This document shows, piece after piece, positions 1 through 9,300 of a stretch of DNA of 64,000 bases. Origin of the DNA: an uncultured Oceanospirillales bacterium (GTDB lineage: Bacteria > Pseudomonadota > Gammaproteobacteria > Xanthomonadales > SZUA-36). Numbering within the stretch: position 1 is the stretch's first letter; each line of letters opens with the position of its first letter. A program made the position numbers and the translations under genes. The DNA is taken from the NCBI GenBank assembly GCA_913055655.1, contig CAJXKA010000003.1, positions 2,501-66,500 on the forward strand, read 5' to 3'. The notes under the pieces are model-generated. The model was not told the DNA's origin, did not search any database, and saw nothing but the letters and a program-made list of their open reading frames with translations.

Positions 1-490
1 CCCGTTGCAGGTGCGTGTAGCCCGGCATCGGGATATTGGCCTCGGCCTGCGCACGCTCGAGCAGGGCATCGGCCGTTTGCAGGCAGACATCGGCCAGTCT
101 TCCGAGCCGATCCTTCAGATAGAGCCGCATCGCCACGGCGACCTGGTCGTTGCGGCTGCGGCCGGTATGTACCTTGCCACCCACCGGGCCCAGCATTTCG
201 GTCAGCCAGGTTTCCAGCGCGGAATGGCCGTCTTCGAACGAAGTGTCGAGTTTCAGCTCACCGGCGGCGAGCTTTTCGCGGATGCGCGCCAGGCCGCTCA
301 CCAGCTTGTCCGCCTCGTCTTCGGTCAGCACATCAATGGCCTGCAGCCCGCGCACGTGCGCCTGGCTGGCAGTAATGTCGAAATCGATCAGCTGCCGGTC
401 CAGGACCACGTCTTCCCCGGCCAGGAAATCCATGACCGCGGCGTCCGGCGCGCCGGACGCGCCATCCTTTTTCCAGATCGGTCCGCTCAT
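1..490 (-). CDS. argH: Argininosuccinate lyase, N-terminal part (runs off the window)
   Basis: Final step of arginine synthesis: argininosuccinate to arginine plus fumarate, in the cytoplasm. The frame opens at the ATG at 490 and stays open to base 1, so about 163 N-terminal residues are present and the rest lies outside the window. The family substrate-binding block GGKVHTGRSRNDQVA is at about residues 104-118, preceded by the expected EDGHSAIETWLTEMLG. The start overlaps the argC stop as ATGA, so it is translationally coupled and is the last arginine-operon gene visible here. Catalytic residues of the C-terminal half cannot be checked. Confidence 0.95.
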   Translation of the reverse strand, partial: MSGPIWKKDGASGAPDAAVMDFLAGEDVVLDRQLIDFDITASQAHVRGLQAIDVLTEDEADKLVSGLARIREKLAAGELKLDTSFEDGHSALETWLTEMLGPVGGKVHTGRSRNDQVAVAMRLYLKDRLGRLADVCLQTADALLERAQAEANIPMPGYTHLQR

Positions 491-1434
491 GTGTCCAGTC
501 CCATGTGTTCGTCCAGGCCCAGGGCCAGGTTCAGGTTCTGCAGCGCCTGGCTGGCGGCGCCCTTGGAAAGGTTGTCGAGCACGCTGACCACGGTAATCTC
601 GCAGGGGTCATCCGGCGACACGGTGAACCCGCCGACGATGGCATCGGGCGTTTCCCGTACGGTCGTGACCTCGGGAATCTCGCGGCTCACGCTCACGCGC
701 GGTTCGTCCGCATAGCGCTCACGGTACAGGGTTTCGAGATCGTCCACCGTCACCGGCGACTCCAGCCGCGCCGCGACGGTCATGCTGATGCCGCGGAAAA
801 ATGACGCCACGTGCGGCATGAACCGTACCGGCCGACCCAGCCGGTGGGACACTTCACGCTCGTGCATGTGGCCGGCGAGCGCGTAGGGCATCAGGTTGTC
901 CGCCAGGCGTTCGGGGTCGTTCTTTGGTGACGGCGTGCGCCCCGCGCCCGAGTACCCGGATACCCCGAACAGCGACGGCGTGGTCTCCAGCCGGTCGGCA
1001 ATGGGCGCCAGCGCCAGTTGCGCGGCGGTCGCGTAGCAGCCGGGGTTGGCAATTCGTTTCGCACCGATGATGGCATCCCGGTTCAGCTCGGGCAGGCCGT
1101 AGGCCCAGTCCTCATCGAAGCGGTAGTCCGCGCTCAGGTCGATGATGACAGCATCGGGATGCGCGGCTTCGATGGCCACCGCCCACTCGGCCGCCGCGCC
1201 GTTGGGAACGGCCAACACCCAGGCATCCGCCGAGCGGGTCGGGACGGCGTCGGCGGAGAGCGCCACAAGCTTTGCTTCCGCGTCCGGCCACGCGGGGCAG
1301 ATCTCGCGTACCGGCAGGCCCGCCTGGCTGGTGGAACTGGCGAACGCCAGGTCCAGCCCCGGGTGCCTGGCCAGCAGGCCCAACAGTTCCGCGCCGGTGT
1401 AGCCGCGGCCACCAATGAGCGCGACGGTCTTCAT
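487..1434 (-). CDS. argC: N-acetyl-gamma-glutamyl-phosphate reductase
   Basis: NADPH-dependent reduction of N-acetylglutamyl phosphate to the semialdehyde, third step of arginine synthesis. The 315-residue product opens with a Rossmann motif (ALIGGRGYTGAELL, residues 5-18) and has the catalytic cysteine in NPGCYATAA (Cys133). The conserved SGYSGAGR block follows around residue 160, and HMHEREV and HVASFFRGI further on. Length is normal for the family. It overlaps argH downstream and the argB-argA fusion upstream by ATGA junctions, so the three are almost certainly co-translated. Confidence 0.97.
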   Translation of the reverse strand: MKTVALIGGRGYTGAELLGLLARHPGLDLAFASSTSQAGLPVREICPAWPDAEAKLVALSADAVPTRSADAWVLAVPNGAAAEWAVAIEAAHPDAVIIDLSADYRFDEDWAYGLPELNRDAIIGAKRIANPGCYATAAQLALAPIADRLETTPSLFGVSGYSGAGRTPSPKNDPERLADNLMPYALAGHMHEREVSHRLGRPVRFMPHVASFFRGISMTVAARLESPVTVDDLETLYRERYADEPRVSVSREIPEVTTVRETPDAIVGGFTVSPDDPCEITVVSVLDNLSKGAASQALQNLNLALGLDEHMGLDT

Positions 1435-2753
1435 TCGCCTTCTTCCCCCGCCCAGCCCGGGTCACGGCGCAGGGCTTCCTTGACCACCTGGCGACGCAGG
1501 TCCGGCTCCTCAATGCCGATGGTGAACACCACCCACTTGCCCTTGCGGTCGCTGGTATCGGCCTGCTGGAAGTACCACGGCGTGATCGGGTTGGTGTTGC
1601 GCGAGCGCCAGTACATCGTCGGGTAGCGCGCGCGCAGCACCTGCCACATCGCCGCGCCCAGGCCCTCGCCCTGCGCCTCGGGCGTGACGACGAACTTGTC
1701 CAGGTACGGCACGCTGCCCGCGCCCTCGACCACGACGGCGGCGGCGCGCCCGGTGGCGGACATCAGCACCGCGGGCTTGTGCAGCCTGTCGCGCCAGTCC
1801 TCGCGCAGCTCGCGGCCGAATGATGATTCGACACGCTCGATGACCTGGTCCATGACCGCGTCATCCGGCGGTTCGTGCAGGTCAATGGCCTCGCCACGAC
1901 GGACCAGGGTGCCGGCGCCGCGGTAGGTGAAGAGCTCGCGGGTCAGCTGGTTCGCCGAGGTGATCGAAACCGAGGCGCTGGCGTCCAGCCCCATCAACAA
2001 CTCGTGAATCTGCTGCAGCTTCAGGCGCATGCCCGAATGCACCCAGGGCTCGCGCATCAGCGCGTCGTAATCATTGGTCAGGCTGACCGCGGAAATCACG
2101 CGGCCGTCACGATCCAGCAGGCCGCCGGCCGGCGTCAGGAAAATGATCTTGTGCGGCTTGATCGCCCACACAAGTTCGCGCGCGGCCACATCGGCATTGA
2201 TGTTCAGCACCTGGCCCGAGGGCGATTCGCCCAGGAAGGTCAGCACCGGCAACGCACCCGCGTCGATAGTGCGCTCCAACGGGTCGAGGTCGATATCGGT
2301 GATCTCGCCGACCAGGCCGTACTTCTCGCGATTGAGCACCTTCGCGCGGAAAATGCCGTGTTGGATGCCCCGGGCGCGGATGCCGCGCTTTTCCAGGGCG
2401 TCCACCAGGCGCATGGTCTGCTCGTAGATGACCGGTCGCGCCACCGCCATCACGTCCTCGGTGGTCACCCGCAGGCCGTCGATCCGCTCGCTTTCCACGC
2501 CGGCATTGTCCAGCGCGGCATCCACCTGCGGGCCGGCGCCGTGCAGCACCACCGGGCGCAGCCCGAGCCGGTGCAGGAACGCGAGTGCCGAGGCGAGTTC
2601 ATCCAGGTGGTCGAGCAGGATACCGCCGCCCACCTTGACCACCGCGAAGCGGGATTCCCCGACCGAGGAGAACTCCTTTAAGTACTGGCGGGCCTCGCGA
2701 CTGGAGCCCAGCTGGGCCAGCAGTTCGAGGACCGTTTCACGAATTTCAGACAT
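1431..2753 (-). CDS. argB: Bifunctional N-acetylglutamate kinase / N-acetylglutamate synthase
   Basis: The 440-residue protein has an amino-acid-kinase domain (about 1-285; VVKVGGGILLD at 38-48, the acetylglutamate-site block VVLHGAGPQVDAAL near 68-81) and a C-terminal GNAT-type domain (about 295-440; LDKFVVTPEAQGEGLGAAMW holds the acetyl-CoA loop). This is the Xanthomonas-type fusion that makes N-acetylglutamate and phosphorylates it, so no separate argA is expected. Fused enzymes of this class are known to be arginine-inhibited; whether this one is cannot be read from sequence. It overlaps the deacetylase gene by 8 nt and argC by 4 nt. Confidence 0.93.
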   Translation of the reverse strand: MSEIRETVLELLAQLGSSREARQYLKEFSSVGESRFAVVKVGGGILLDHLDELASALAFLHRLGLRPVVLHGAGPQVDAALDNAGVESERIDGLRVTTEDVMAVARPVIYEQTMRLVDALEKRGIRARGIQHGIFRAKVLNREKYGLVGEITDIDLDPLERTIDAGALPVLTFLGESPSGQVLNINADVAARELVWAIKPHKIIFLTPAGGLLDRDGRVISAVSLTNDYDALMREPWVHSGMRLKLQQIHELLMGLDASASVSITSANQLTRELFTYRGAGTLVRRGEAIDLHEPPDDAVMDQVIERVESSFGRELREDWRDRLHKPAVLMSATGRAAAVVVEGAGSVPYLDKFVVTPEAQGEGLGAAMWQVLRARYPTMYWRSRNTNPITPWYFQQADTSDRKGKWVVFTIGIEEPDLRRQVVKEALRRDPGWAGEEGE

Positions 2754-3831
2754 GGTCGTTTACCAGCGCGCCGTAAATGCCGTACGCACGCTCCAACTGT
2801 TCCAGGCTGACCCACTCGTCGACGACGTGGGCCTGTTCAATATTGCCCGGCCCCAGGACCAGGGCGGGCAGACCGGCGGCGCCGAACAACGAGGCCTCCG
2901 TCCAGAAATCCAGGCCATCGCCGGTGTCGAGGCCGTTCAGCGCCGCGAACTGCCTTGCGGCGGCATCGTCATGGCCGGCTGTCGGCAGCGGCGGCCCGGA
3001 GAATGAAGTGGTCCAGGTGACGTGCTCACCGCCATCCAGTTCAGCCACGGCCTGCAGAAAATCGTCGTTGCTGTCGCCGGGCGCCAGCCGGGCGCTCCAG
3101 AAAATATCGGCGTGGTCGGCGATCACGTTCGACTTCACGCCGCCGGAGACCGTGCCGATATTGAAACAGCTGCGGCGGCCTTGCTCGGCCATCGTCTCCG
3201 CCAGTGACAGGGCCGCGGCGCTCCAGCGCGCCATGCGATGAATGGCATTGTCGGCCAGGGCCCGTGCCTCGGAGGAGTGCCCACCCACGCCGGCGAACCG
3301 GCCCCGTGCCGACAGGAACCCGCGGTGGCGAAACTGCGCCACGCACTCGGTTGGCTCGGCCACCACCACCTGCGCGTAACGCGCGGCTTCGCCCGACGCC
3401 AGGAACTCGGCCACGCAACAGCCCTCTGCGCCTTCCTCGTCCGTGGTGAACAGAAGCGACAGCGGCGCATCCGTGGTTTCCGCCACCGCCAGCAGGCAGG
3501 CGGCCGCGCCCTTGATATCGCAGGCGCCACGGCCATAGGCCTTGCCGTCCTCGATGACCAGTTCCAGTGGCGGCCGAGCCGCCCCATCCAGCACCGGCAC
3601 GGTGTCCAGGTGCACATTGAACAATATCGACGGCTCACCACGCCGCGCATGGAACGTCACCCGCCCCTTGCCATGATCGGTCACGTCGATGGCAAAGCCA
3701 TCGCCCAGCGTCTCCGCCAGGTAAGCGAAGATCGGCGACTGCGCGTCAAAGTCCCGCGGCGGATTCTGGGTATCGAAACCCACGAGCGCCTCCAGGTGTT
3801 CAAGAACTTTGTTCATTTCATTGAAACTCAC
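2746..3831 (-). CDS. argE: N-acetyl-L-citrulline deacetylase (ArgE-type M20 peptidase)
   Basis: A 361-residue M20-family metallopeptidase. Metal-site blocks are visible: NVHLDTVPV (about 72-80), GRGACDIKGAAAC (about 94-106), FTTDEEGAEGC (about 128-138) and AEPTECV (about 157-163). Because the operon also encodes an N-acetylornithine carbamoyltransferase, the substrate is inferred to be N-acetylcitrulline, not acetylornithine; motifs alone do not separate the two. The first codon used here is GTG at 3831; an ATG at 3816 is an alternative and neither has a strong Shine-Dalgarno. The GTG lies at the edge of an unusual 7-bp repeat that fills the gap to argG. Confidence 0.88.
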   Translation of the reverse strand: MSFNEMNKVLEHLEALVGFDTQNPPRDFDAQSPIFAYLAETLGDGFAIDVTDHGKGRVTFHARRGEPSILFNVHLDTVPVLDGAARPPLELVIEDGKAYGRGACDIKGAAACLLAVAETTDAPLSLLFTTDEEGAEGCCVAEFLASGEAARYAQVVVAEPTECVAQFRHRGFLSARGRFAGVGGHSSEARALADNAIHRMARWSAAALSLAETMAEQGRRSCFNIGTVSGGVKSNVIADHADIFWSARLAPGDSNDDFLQAVAELDGGEHVTWTTSFSGPPLPTAGHDDAAARQFAALNGLDTGDGLDFWTEASLFGAAGLPALVLGPGNIEQAHVVDEWVSLEQLERAYGIYGALVNDHV

Positions 3832-3835
3832 TCTT

Positions 3836-3950
3836 GGTGAGCAGTAAGCGGTAAGCAGAAAAACCCGGTCTCCCTACTCACTGCTTACTGCTCACTGCTT
3901 ACTGCTCACTGCTTACTGCTCACTGCTTACTGCTTACTGCTTACCGCTTA
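3836..3950. repeat. 7-bp tandem repeat with inverted partner in the argG-argE spacer
   Basis: On the plus strand 3881-3950 is exactly ten copies of a 7-bp unit, CTGCTTA or CTGCTCA, alternating for most of the run (a 14-bp higher unit); the last copy is CCGCTTA. A shorter inverted version lies at 3836-3858, so the spacer RNA can fold into a long imperfect hairpin around 3859-3880. On the operon strand the run starts directly at the argG stop codon (TAG, 3953-3951). It replaces the usual short spacing inside an operon whose other junctions overlap. Confidence 0.9.
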
Positions 3951-5165
3951 CTATTTCCGTACCCGCGCCGCCAGCGTTGAGCTCTGGCCAAGCAGCTTGA
4001 TGAAGCCCTCGGCTTCCTCCGGCGTCCAGCTGGCGCTTTGCGCGTAGACCGCGCCTTCTTCGACCAGCATGTTCGGCGATTCCACCGCGACGGCCAGTAC
4101 GCTGCCGCCCTCGGTGCGCAGGGTGACCGTGCCGTCCACGGCCACCTGGGACGAGGACAGGTAGGCCTCCAGGTCGGTCTTGTGGGGCTCGTAAAAGAAG
4201 CCGGTGTAGACCAGCTCGGCCCAGCGCTGGGCGACGATATGGCGGAACTGGTTCTGCAGCTTGGTGTTGACCGTGTCCTCGAGCGCCTGGTGCGCGCACA
4301 GCAGTGCATCGATGCCGGGGCATTCGAACACGATATGGCCCTTCAGGCCGATGCTGACATCGCCGGTGTAGATGTGTCGGCCCACGCCGTACTGGCCAAA
4401 GGCCTTGTTCAGCCGGCCGAGAATCTCCGGGCCGTCCAGGCGCTCGCCGTCCAGTGCGACCGCGACGCCGGCCTCGAAGGTCACGCGCATCTCCAGCGCG
4501 GATTCCGGCCATTCGGCGCGCGGCCGTGACAGCGCGCGCGTGTCGGGGCCGGGCGCCTCGAAGCGATCGATCTCGCTGCCGGAAATGGTCACGCCCAGCA
4601 GGTTTTCGTTGATGGAGTACTGGCCGGATTTCTTCGGCACTTCGACGTTCGCCGCTTCCAGCAGGCTGATCTCGTGGTTGCGCACGTCGTTGGTGACCTT
4701 TTGCAGGTCACGCACCGGCGCGTGGATCACGTAATCGCCGACGCTGCGCACGGTCTGGTCGAAGCGCAGCTGGTCGTTGCCCATGCCGGTGCAGCCGTGG
4801 GCGAAGTGCCTGGTGCCCAGCTCGTCGGCCAGTTCCAGGCTGCGACGCACGATCAGGTAGCGGTCGGAGCACAGCAGCGGGTATTCGCCCAGCATGCGCG
4901 CGTGGCTCCAGACCAGCGGCGTGACGAACTCATCCCAGATCGCCTCGCTGACATCCAGCAGGTGGTGCTTCGCCGCACCCAGCGACTCGGCGCGCTCGCG
5001 GATCCACTCGACCTCTTCGGGCGCGATGCCGCCGGTGTCGACGAACACGGTGTGCACCTCGAAACCCTGTTCCTTCAGCGCCAGGACGCAGTAGCTGGTG
5101 TCCAGGCCACCGGAAAAGGCCAGGACGATCTTCTGGCCATCAAATTTCTGCTCGGTCGTGCTCAT
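3951..5165 (-). CDS. argG: Argininosuccinate synthase
   Basis: ATP-dependent condensation of citrulline and aspartate, cytoplasmic. The 404-residue product has the N-type ATP pyrophosphatase P-loop VLAFSGGLDTSYC (about 13-25). The family block ARMLGEYPLLCSDRYLIVR is at about 88-106 and GCTGMGNDQLRFD at about 124-136. Length matches bacterial ArgG. The start overlaps the argF stop as ATGA. Downstream, about 120 nt of 7-bp repeat DNA separates it from the deacetylase gene. In this pathway variant citrulline is released by deacetylation of acetylcitrulline, so ArgG works after the next gene in the operon. Confidence 0.97.
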   Translation of the reverse strand: MSTTEQKFDGQKIVLAFSGGLDTSYCVLALKEQGFEVHTVFVDTGGIAPEEVEWIRERAESLGAAKHHLLDVSEAIWDEFVTPLVWSHARMLGEYPLLCSDRYLIVRRSLELADELGTRHFAHGCTGMGNDQLRFDQTVRSVGDYVIHAPVRDLQKVTNDVRNHEISLLEAANVEVPKKSGQYSINENLLGVTISGSEIDRFEAPGPDTRALSRPRAEWPESALEMRVTFEAGVAVALDGERLDGPEILGRLNKAFGQYGVGRHIYTGDVSIGLKGHIVFECPGIDALLCAHQALEDTVNTKLQNQFRHIVAQRWAELVYTGFFYEPHKTDLEAYLSSSQVAVDGTVTLRTEGGSVLAVAVESPNMLVEEGAVYAQSASWTPEEAEGFIKLLGQSSTLAARVRK

Positions 5166-6166
5166 GCGTTCGCTCCCGCGAGGGTCATCATCAATGCCTT
5201 CTGCACATGCAGGCGGTTCTCGGCCTCGTCGATGGCCAGGCAGTAGTCGGCATCCATAACGCCGTCGGTGGCTTTGACATTGCGCCGCAGCGGCAGGCAG
5301 TGGCTGAAGACACCGTTATTGGTCAGGGCCATCTTGGCCTCGTCGACAATGAAATGTTTGTTGTGCTTGCGCAGCGCCCACTCTTCCTCGGGCCGACCAT
5401 AGAACGGCAGTGCGCCCCAGCTCTTGGCGTAGACAATCTCGGCGCCGTCGTACGCGGACTCGATGTCGTGGCTGACCGTCAGCGAGCCGCCGCTCGCCCG
5501 GGCATTGGCCTGCGCGGCGGTCATGAACTGCTCGTCCAGCAGGTATTCCTCGCTGGGGCACAGCAGGGTCACGTCGGCGCCGAAACGCGTGCCGATCAGC
5601 AGTGCGGAGTTGGCCACCGCGGTATTCAGCGGCCGCGGGTGGTAGGTCCAGGTCAGCACCATCTTGCGCCCGGCAATATCACCGAAGCGGCCCCGCAGGG
5701 TCTGCATCAGCGCCAGCTCCTGGCAGGGATGGACGATGGTTTCCATGTTGATCACCGGCACCGAGGCGTGCTTCGCCAGCGACCGGATGACCGGATCGGT
5801 GCGGTCCGTCGACCAGTCCTGGAACTTCGGAAACGCGCGCAGGCCGATCAGGTCGACATACCGGGACAGCACACCCGCCACCTCGGCGATGTGCTCTTCC
5901 GCGTCGCCGTCCATGACCACGCCGGGATTGAACTCCACGCCCCAGGCGTCCTGCCCCGGCGCCAGCACCACGGCAATCGCGCCCATCTGCTGCGCGCCCA
6001 CCTGGAACGACGTGCGCGTACGCATCGACGGGTTCAGGAACAGCAGCGCCACGGACTTGCCCCGCAGGCTGTCGTTGATGGGGTTGGCCTTGAGCCGGTC
6101 CGCCAGGTCGAGCAGGCCGGAAAGCTCTTCGACGCTCCAGTCCTGCGTGGTCAGAAAATGTTTCAT
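5162..6166 (-). CDS. argF': N-acetylornithine carbamoyltransferase (AOTCase)
   Basis: Transfers the carbamoyl group to N-acetyl-L-ornithine, giving N-acetylcitrulline. The 334-residue sequence has the carbamoyl-phosphate loop as SMRTRT (47-52), where ordinary ornithine transcarbamylases have STRTR. It also has the AOTCase-like stretches VMDGDAEEHIAEVAGVLSRY, KSWGALPFYG and HCLPLRRNVKATD, which closely match the Xanthomonas campestris enzyme as I remember it. The start at 6166 has AGGGA upstream. It is the first enzyme gene of the operon, placed behind the leader peptide and terminator. A succinylornithine-specific homologue is unlikely because the operon encodes an acetyl-cycle fusion. Confidence 0.93.
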   Translation of the reverse strand: MKHFLTTQDWSVEELSGLLDLADRLKANPINDSLRGKSVALLFLNPSMRTRTSFQVGAQQMGAIAVVLAPGQDAWGVEFNPGVVMDGDAEEHIAEVAGVLSRYVDLIGLRAFPKFQDWSTDRTDPVIRSLAKHASVPVINMETIVHPCQELALMQTLRGRFGDIAGRKMVLTWTYHPRPLNTAVANSALLIGTRFGADVTLLCPSEEYLLDEQFMTAAQANARASGGSLTVSHDIESAYDGAEIVYAKSWGALPFYGRPEEEWALRKHNKHFIVDEAKMALTNNGVFSHCLPLRRNVKATDGVMDADYCLAIDEAENRLHVQKALMMTLAGANA

Positions 6167-6200
6167 CGCGTATTCCCTGCATTCCCGGCGATGAACCGGA

Positions 6201-6227
6201 AAATAAAAAACCCAGCCTTGGCTGGGT
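6201..6227 (-). terminator. U-tailed hairpin upstream of argF' (candidate attenuator terminator)
   Basis: On the minus strand a 7-bp stem ACCCAGC/GCTGGGT with a 4-nt loop is followed by six T and then ATTTT. It lies about 35 nt before the argF' start and about 37 nt after the stop of the Arg-rich leader ORF, so every transcript from the promoter at 6351-6379 must pass it. The segment GGCCGGGT at 6273-6266, over the end of the leader ORF, can pair with its 5' arm (7 of 8 positions). Confidence 0.85.
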
Positions 6228-6263
6228 CTCGTTCATGTCGTGTTCGTATTGTTACGACTTGGC

Positions 6264-6320
6264 TCACCCGGCCCGTGAATGTAGGCGTGTACGTCGCGGT
6301 TCGCGGCGCTGCTCAAACAT
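6264..6320 (-). CDS. Arginine-rich leader peptide (candidate attenuator peptide)
   Basis: An 18-codon ORF reads MFEQRREPRRTRLHSRAG: six arginines, using CGC, CGA, CGT and CGG codons. It lies between a good promoter and a U-tailed terminator ahead of argF'. Ribosomes stalling at the Arg run would leave GGCCGGGT (6273-6266) free to pair with the terminator 5' arm; a ribosome at the stop codon would cover it. The start is uncertain: AGG directly abuts this ATG, and an in-frame ATG at 6344, at the predicted transcription start, would give 26 residues with seven arginines. No homologue is known to me. Confidence 0.6.
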   Translation of the reverse strand: MFEQRREPRRTRLHSRAG

Positions 6321-6350
6321 CCTGCATGTGAATCCGGGCTTCATTGGCTG

Positions 6351-6379
6351 AATGTACGGCCTGAAAGGGCCGTTTGCAA
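6351..6379 (-). promoter_or_regulatory. Arginine operon promoter with operator-like palindrome
   Basis: On the minus strand a -35 box TTGCAA (6379-6374) and a -10 box TACATT (6356-6351) are exactly 17 bp apart, predicting a start near 6344. The interval is occupied by an inverted repeat, ACGGCC-CTTTCA-GGCCGT (6373-6356), well placed for a repressor. Half-sites resembling ArgR boxes (TGTGAAT, TTCAT) lie at about 6327-6344 but with wrong spacing for a canonical box. Boxes were judged by eye. Confidence 0.6.
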
Positions 6380-6394
6380 GGCCGGAGAGGCGGT

Positions 6395-9300
6395 TCAATC
6401 CGCCCGGTAACGCCTCACCGCCAGCGCCGCGAACAACATCACCAGCAGCAACAGGAGAGCCCGCCCCGGCAAGCCCGTGGCCGGGATACCCATGACACCG
6501 AGTAAGCGCACAATCGCATTGGCGCTTGCGGCTACCGTTTCGCCGTCATCAGACGTACCAATGGCCTGCACCTCGTTGCGATGGGATTGCCCCGCCACAC
6601 CGGCAACGTCCGCCTCGAAGGAACAGCTGTACACGGCGCCGGGCGCCAGTGTCTGGGGCACCGAGCAATTACCGCGCCCGTCCAGGTCACCGAACATCGA
6701 GTCCACCAGGCTGTCCAGCTCCACCGCGTCGATCTGCGAGGTATTGGTGACCGTGACCTCGTACTCGACTGTACCGCCCGATGCGGGCAAGGCACTGGGC
6801 GAAGCGCGCTTGCTTACCGTGATCGACGGCGGTGTGTCCAGGATCGCCACGGTCGCCTGGGCGCTGCCCTGCACGGGCAGGCCGTCGTCGTCCTCGCCCA
6901 CGGCCGTTACCGTGCTCAACTCGGTATCACCGGGCTGCCCGTTGACGGGCTGGACGTACGTGCAGGTATAGCGGTCACCCGGGGCCAGGGGCGGCACCGC
7001 AGAACAGGCAGGATTGGCGAGCAGGTCACCGTGCACGGTATCCAGGAGCGAGTCGATCTCAACCGTATCGACGAGCCCGTCATTCACCACGACCACGGTG
7101 AACTCGACGTCCCCGCCCGGCTCGACCAGGCTGGTGGGCATTGCCGTTTTCTCGACGGCGATGCTGGCAGGAACATCCGTCACGGTGACGCTGGCCTGGG
7201 CGGTCACGACCACCGGGCGCCCCAGCTGGTCCGCCGCCGTGGCCGTGACGATGTCTGTCACCACCTCACCGGCGGCGCCATGAACCGGCTCGGTGAACTG
7301 GCAAAGCACGATGTCACCGACCGCCAGGCTGATGGGCAGCGTGCAGTCGAGCTTGCCCGCCAGGTCACCGTACAGATCGTCGGAAAGGCCCGTGACTTCG
7401 AGGTCGAGATCCGCATCCGCGACTTCCGCGCTGTTAATCAGCGCCAGCGTATAAGTGACATTACCCCCGGTCTCTGGCACCTCGGCCGGCGAGGCCAGCT
7501 TGAAGAGTGTCAATGCGGGCTCAGCCGGCGGCGCCACATCGACAAACCTCACCGTGGCCTGGTCCGAACCTTCCACTGCCGTGCCCTCATCATCTTCGCC
7601 GCTGACCAGGACCGTGTTGGTCAATGTCGAGCCGGCGGTACCGGAGACGTCGTCGATGACGAATTGGCAGGTATAGGAAGCGTCCGCCCCCGGCGCCGGC
7701 TGCAGGGTCTGCGGCAGGCTACAGGTTCCCAGGCCATCGAGGTTGCCGTAAACGTCATCGACCATTCCGGTCAGGGTGACCGGATCCGAACCCGAGGAGG
7801 TGTTCTGCACGACCACCAGGAAAGCCACGGGGCTGCCGGACGCCAATGCCACGGGAGGCAAGGCGATTTTACGAACCTCGATGGTCGGTGGCGCACCGAG
7901 AATGAAGACGCTGGCCGCAGCCCGGTCCGAAACCGGGAGCCCGTCGTCGTCGAGGCCGGAGACCGTGGCGACATTTGTACGGCTGTCATCCGCATTACCA
8001 CTCACTGAGCCGCCATACTCACAGGTGTACACCTCACCGGGCGCCAGTGTAAATGGTGTCACACAAGTCCCGCCGGGCACGCCCACGAGTGAGTCTGCCA
8101 GGCTGTCGATGGTGACATCATCGACCGCGGAAATATTCTGTACCCCCAGCGTATAGGTGACATTGCCCCCCGGTTCAAAAATGGCTTTGGGTAGAACACT
8201 CATGCGCGTCGCAATGTCCGCGGGCACATCGAGGATGGTCACCGAGGCATCATCCTCCGCCTGCAACTCTGTACGCGCCGGCAGCACATCCCGCGCGCGA
8301 CCCGTGACGATGTCCGTCACAACGTCCCCCGGTTCGCCGCTGACCGCTTCCATGAAACTGCAGATATACAGGGGATCCGGGGATGACAGCGTTTGCGGCA
8401 ACGAGCAGTTACCCAGGCCGTCAAGGTTGCCATACAGGTCATCTTCCAGCTCGGTCAGGTTGACCGTTGTTTCTGATAGGTTGGCAACCAGGACCACGTA
8501 AGACGCCATACCGCCAGGCTCGTTGATCCCGGTCGGTGCGGCGAACTTGACCAATCGAAGGTCGCCGGGCTGGAAGGGCTCGACGGCATCAATAATGGTG
8601 ACCGCTGCCGAGTCTGATGCCTGGACGATCTCACCTGCATCATCCACGGCAGTGACCGTTACCGCACCCGCAAACACGTCCCCGGCGGAACCCGTCACGA
8701 TCTGGGGGAAATAGCAGGTCTGGTACTGGCCAGGGGAGAGCTGGAACGGCACCACGCAGTCCATTCTTCCAGTGACGTCCCCGTAGAGGTCATCGACGAA
8801 CCCGGTCACCTCCAGGGTATCGCTTGCGGCCGGCGAAGTATTGACGACGGTGACCGGGAATCGAACCAGGCCGCCGGGTGCCCGGACCCGACTGGGCGCG
8901 GCGCCCTTGCCGACCGAGATTGAAGGCGGTTCCTCCACCGTGATGGGCAGGTCGTACTCGGGTACGGAAAGGCACTTCGGCGGCGCAGGATCAAACCCTG
9001 CCGGATCAAGCGGGTCCTGGCAGTCGGCCTGGTTACCGTTATTCGTCCAGGATAGCGCCATCGCAACGTCAACCTGGCCGTCACCATCATCGTCCTTGCA
9101 CAACAGGCTGTCCAACTGGATATCCCTGAACGTGGGGCCATCCTTCGAGATATCCCCGCAAGCGTCACCATTCAGCTCGAGGTAAGGCCCATTACCACTG
9201 ACCAGGTCGGGAACACCACCGATGGGTTGAAGGGAATCGAAGGTGCAACTGCTGCCGCCGATGGCAGGCTCGCCGTTATCACCAATATAGAAGCCAACGT

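Noticed and set aside
3881..3950. CRISPR-like array
   Set aside because: The unit is 7 bp with no unique spacers and no cas genes nearby; it is a simple tandem repeat.
6327..6344. ArgR (ARG box) operator
   Set aside because: TGTGAAT and TTCAT half-sites are present but 6 bp apart and on a GC-rich centre, unlike the canonical spacing; left as a note in the promoter entry.
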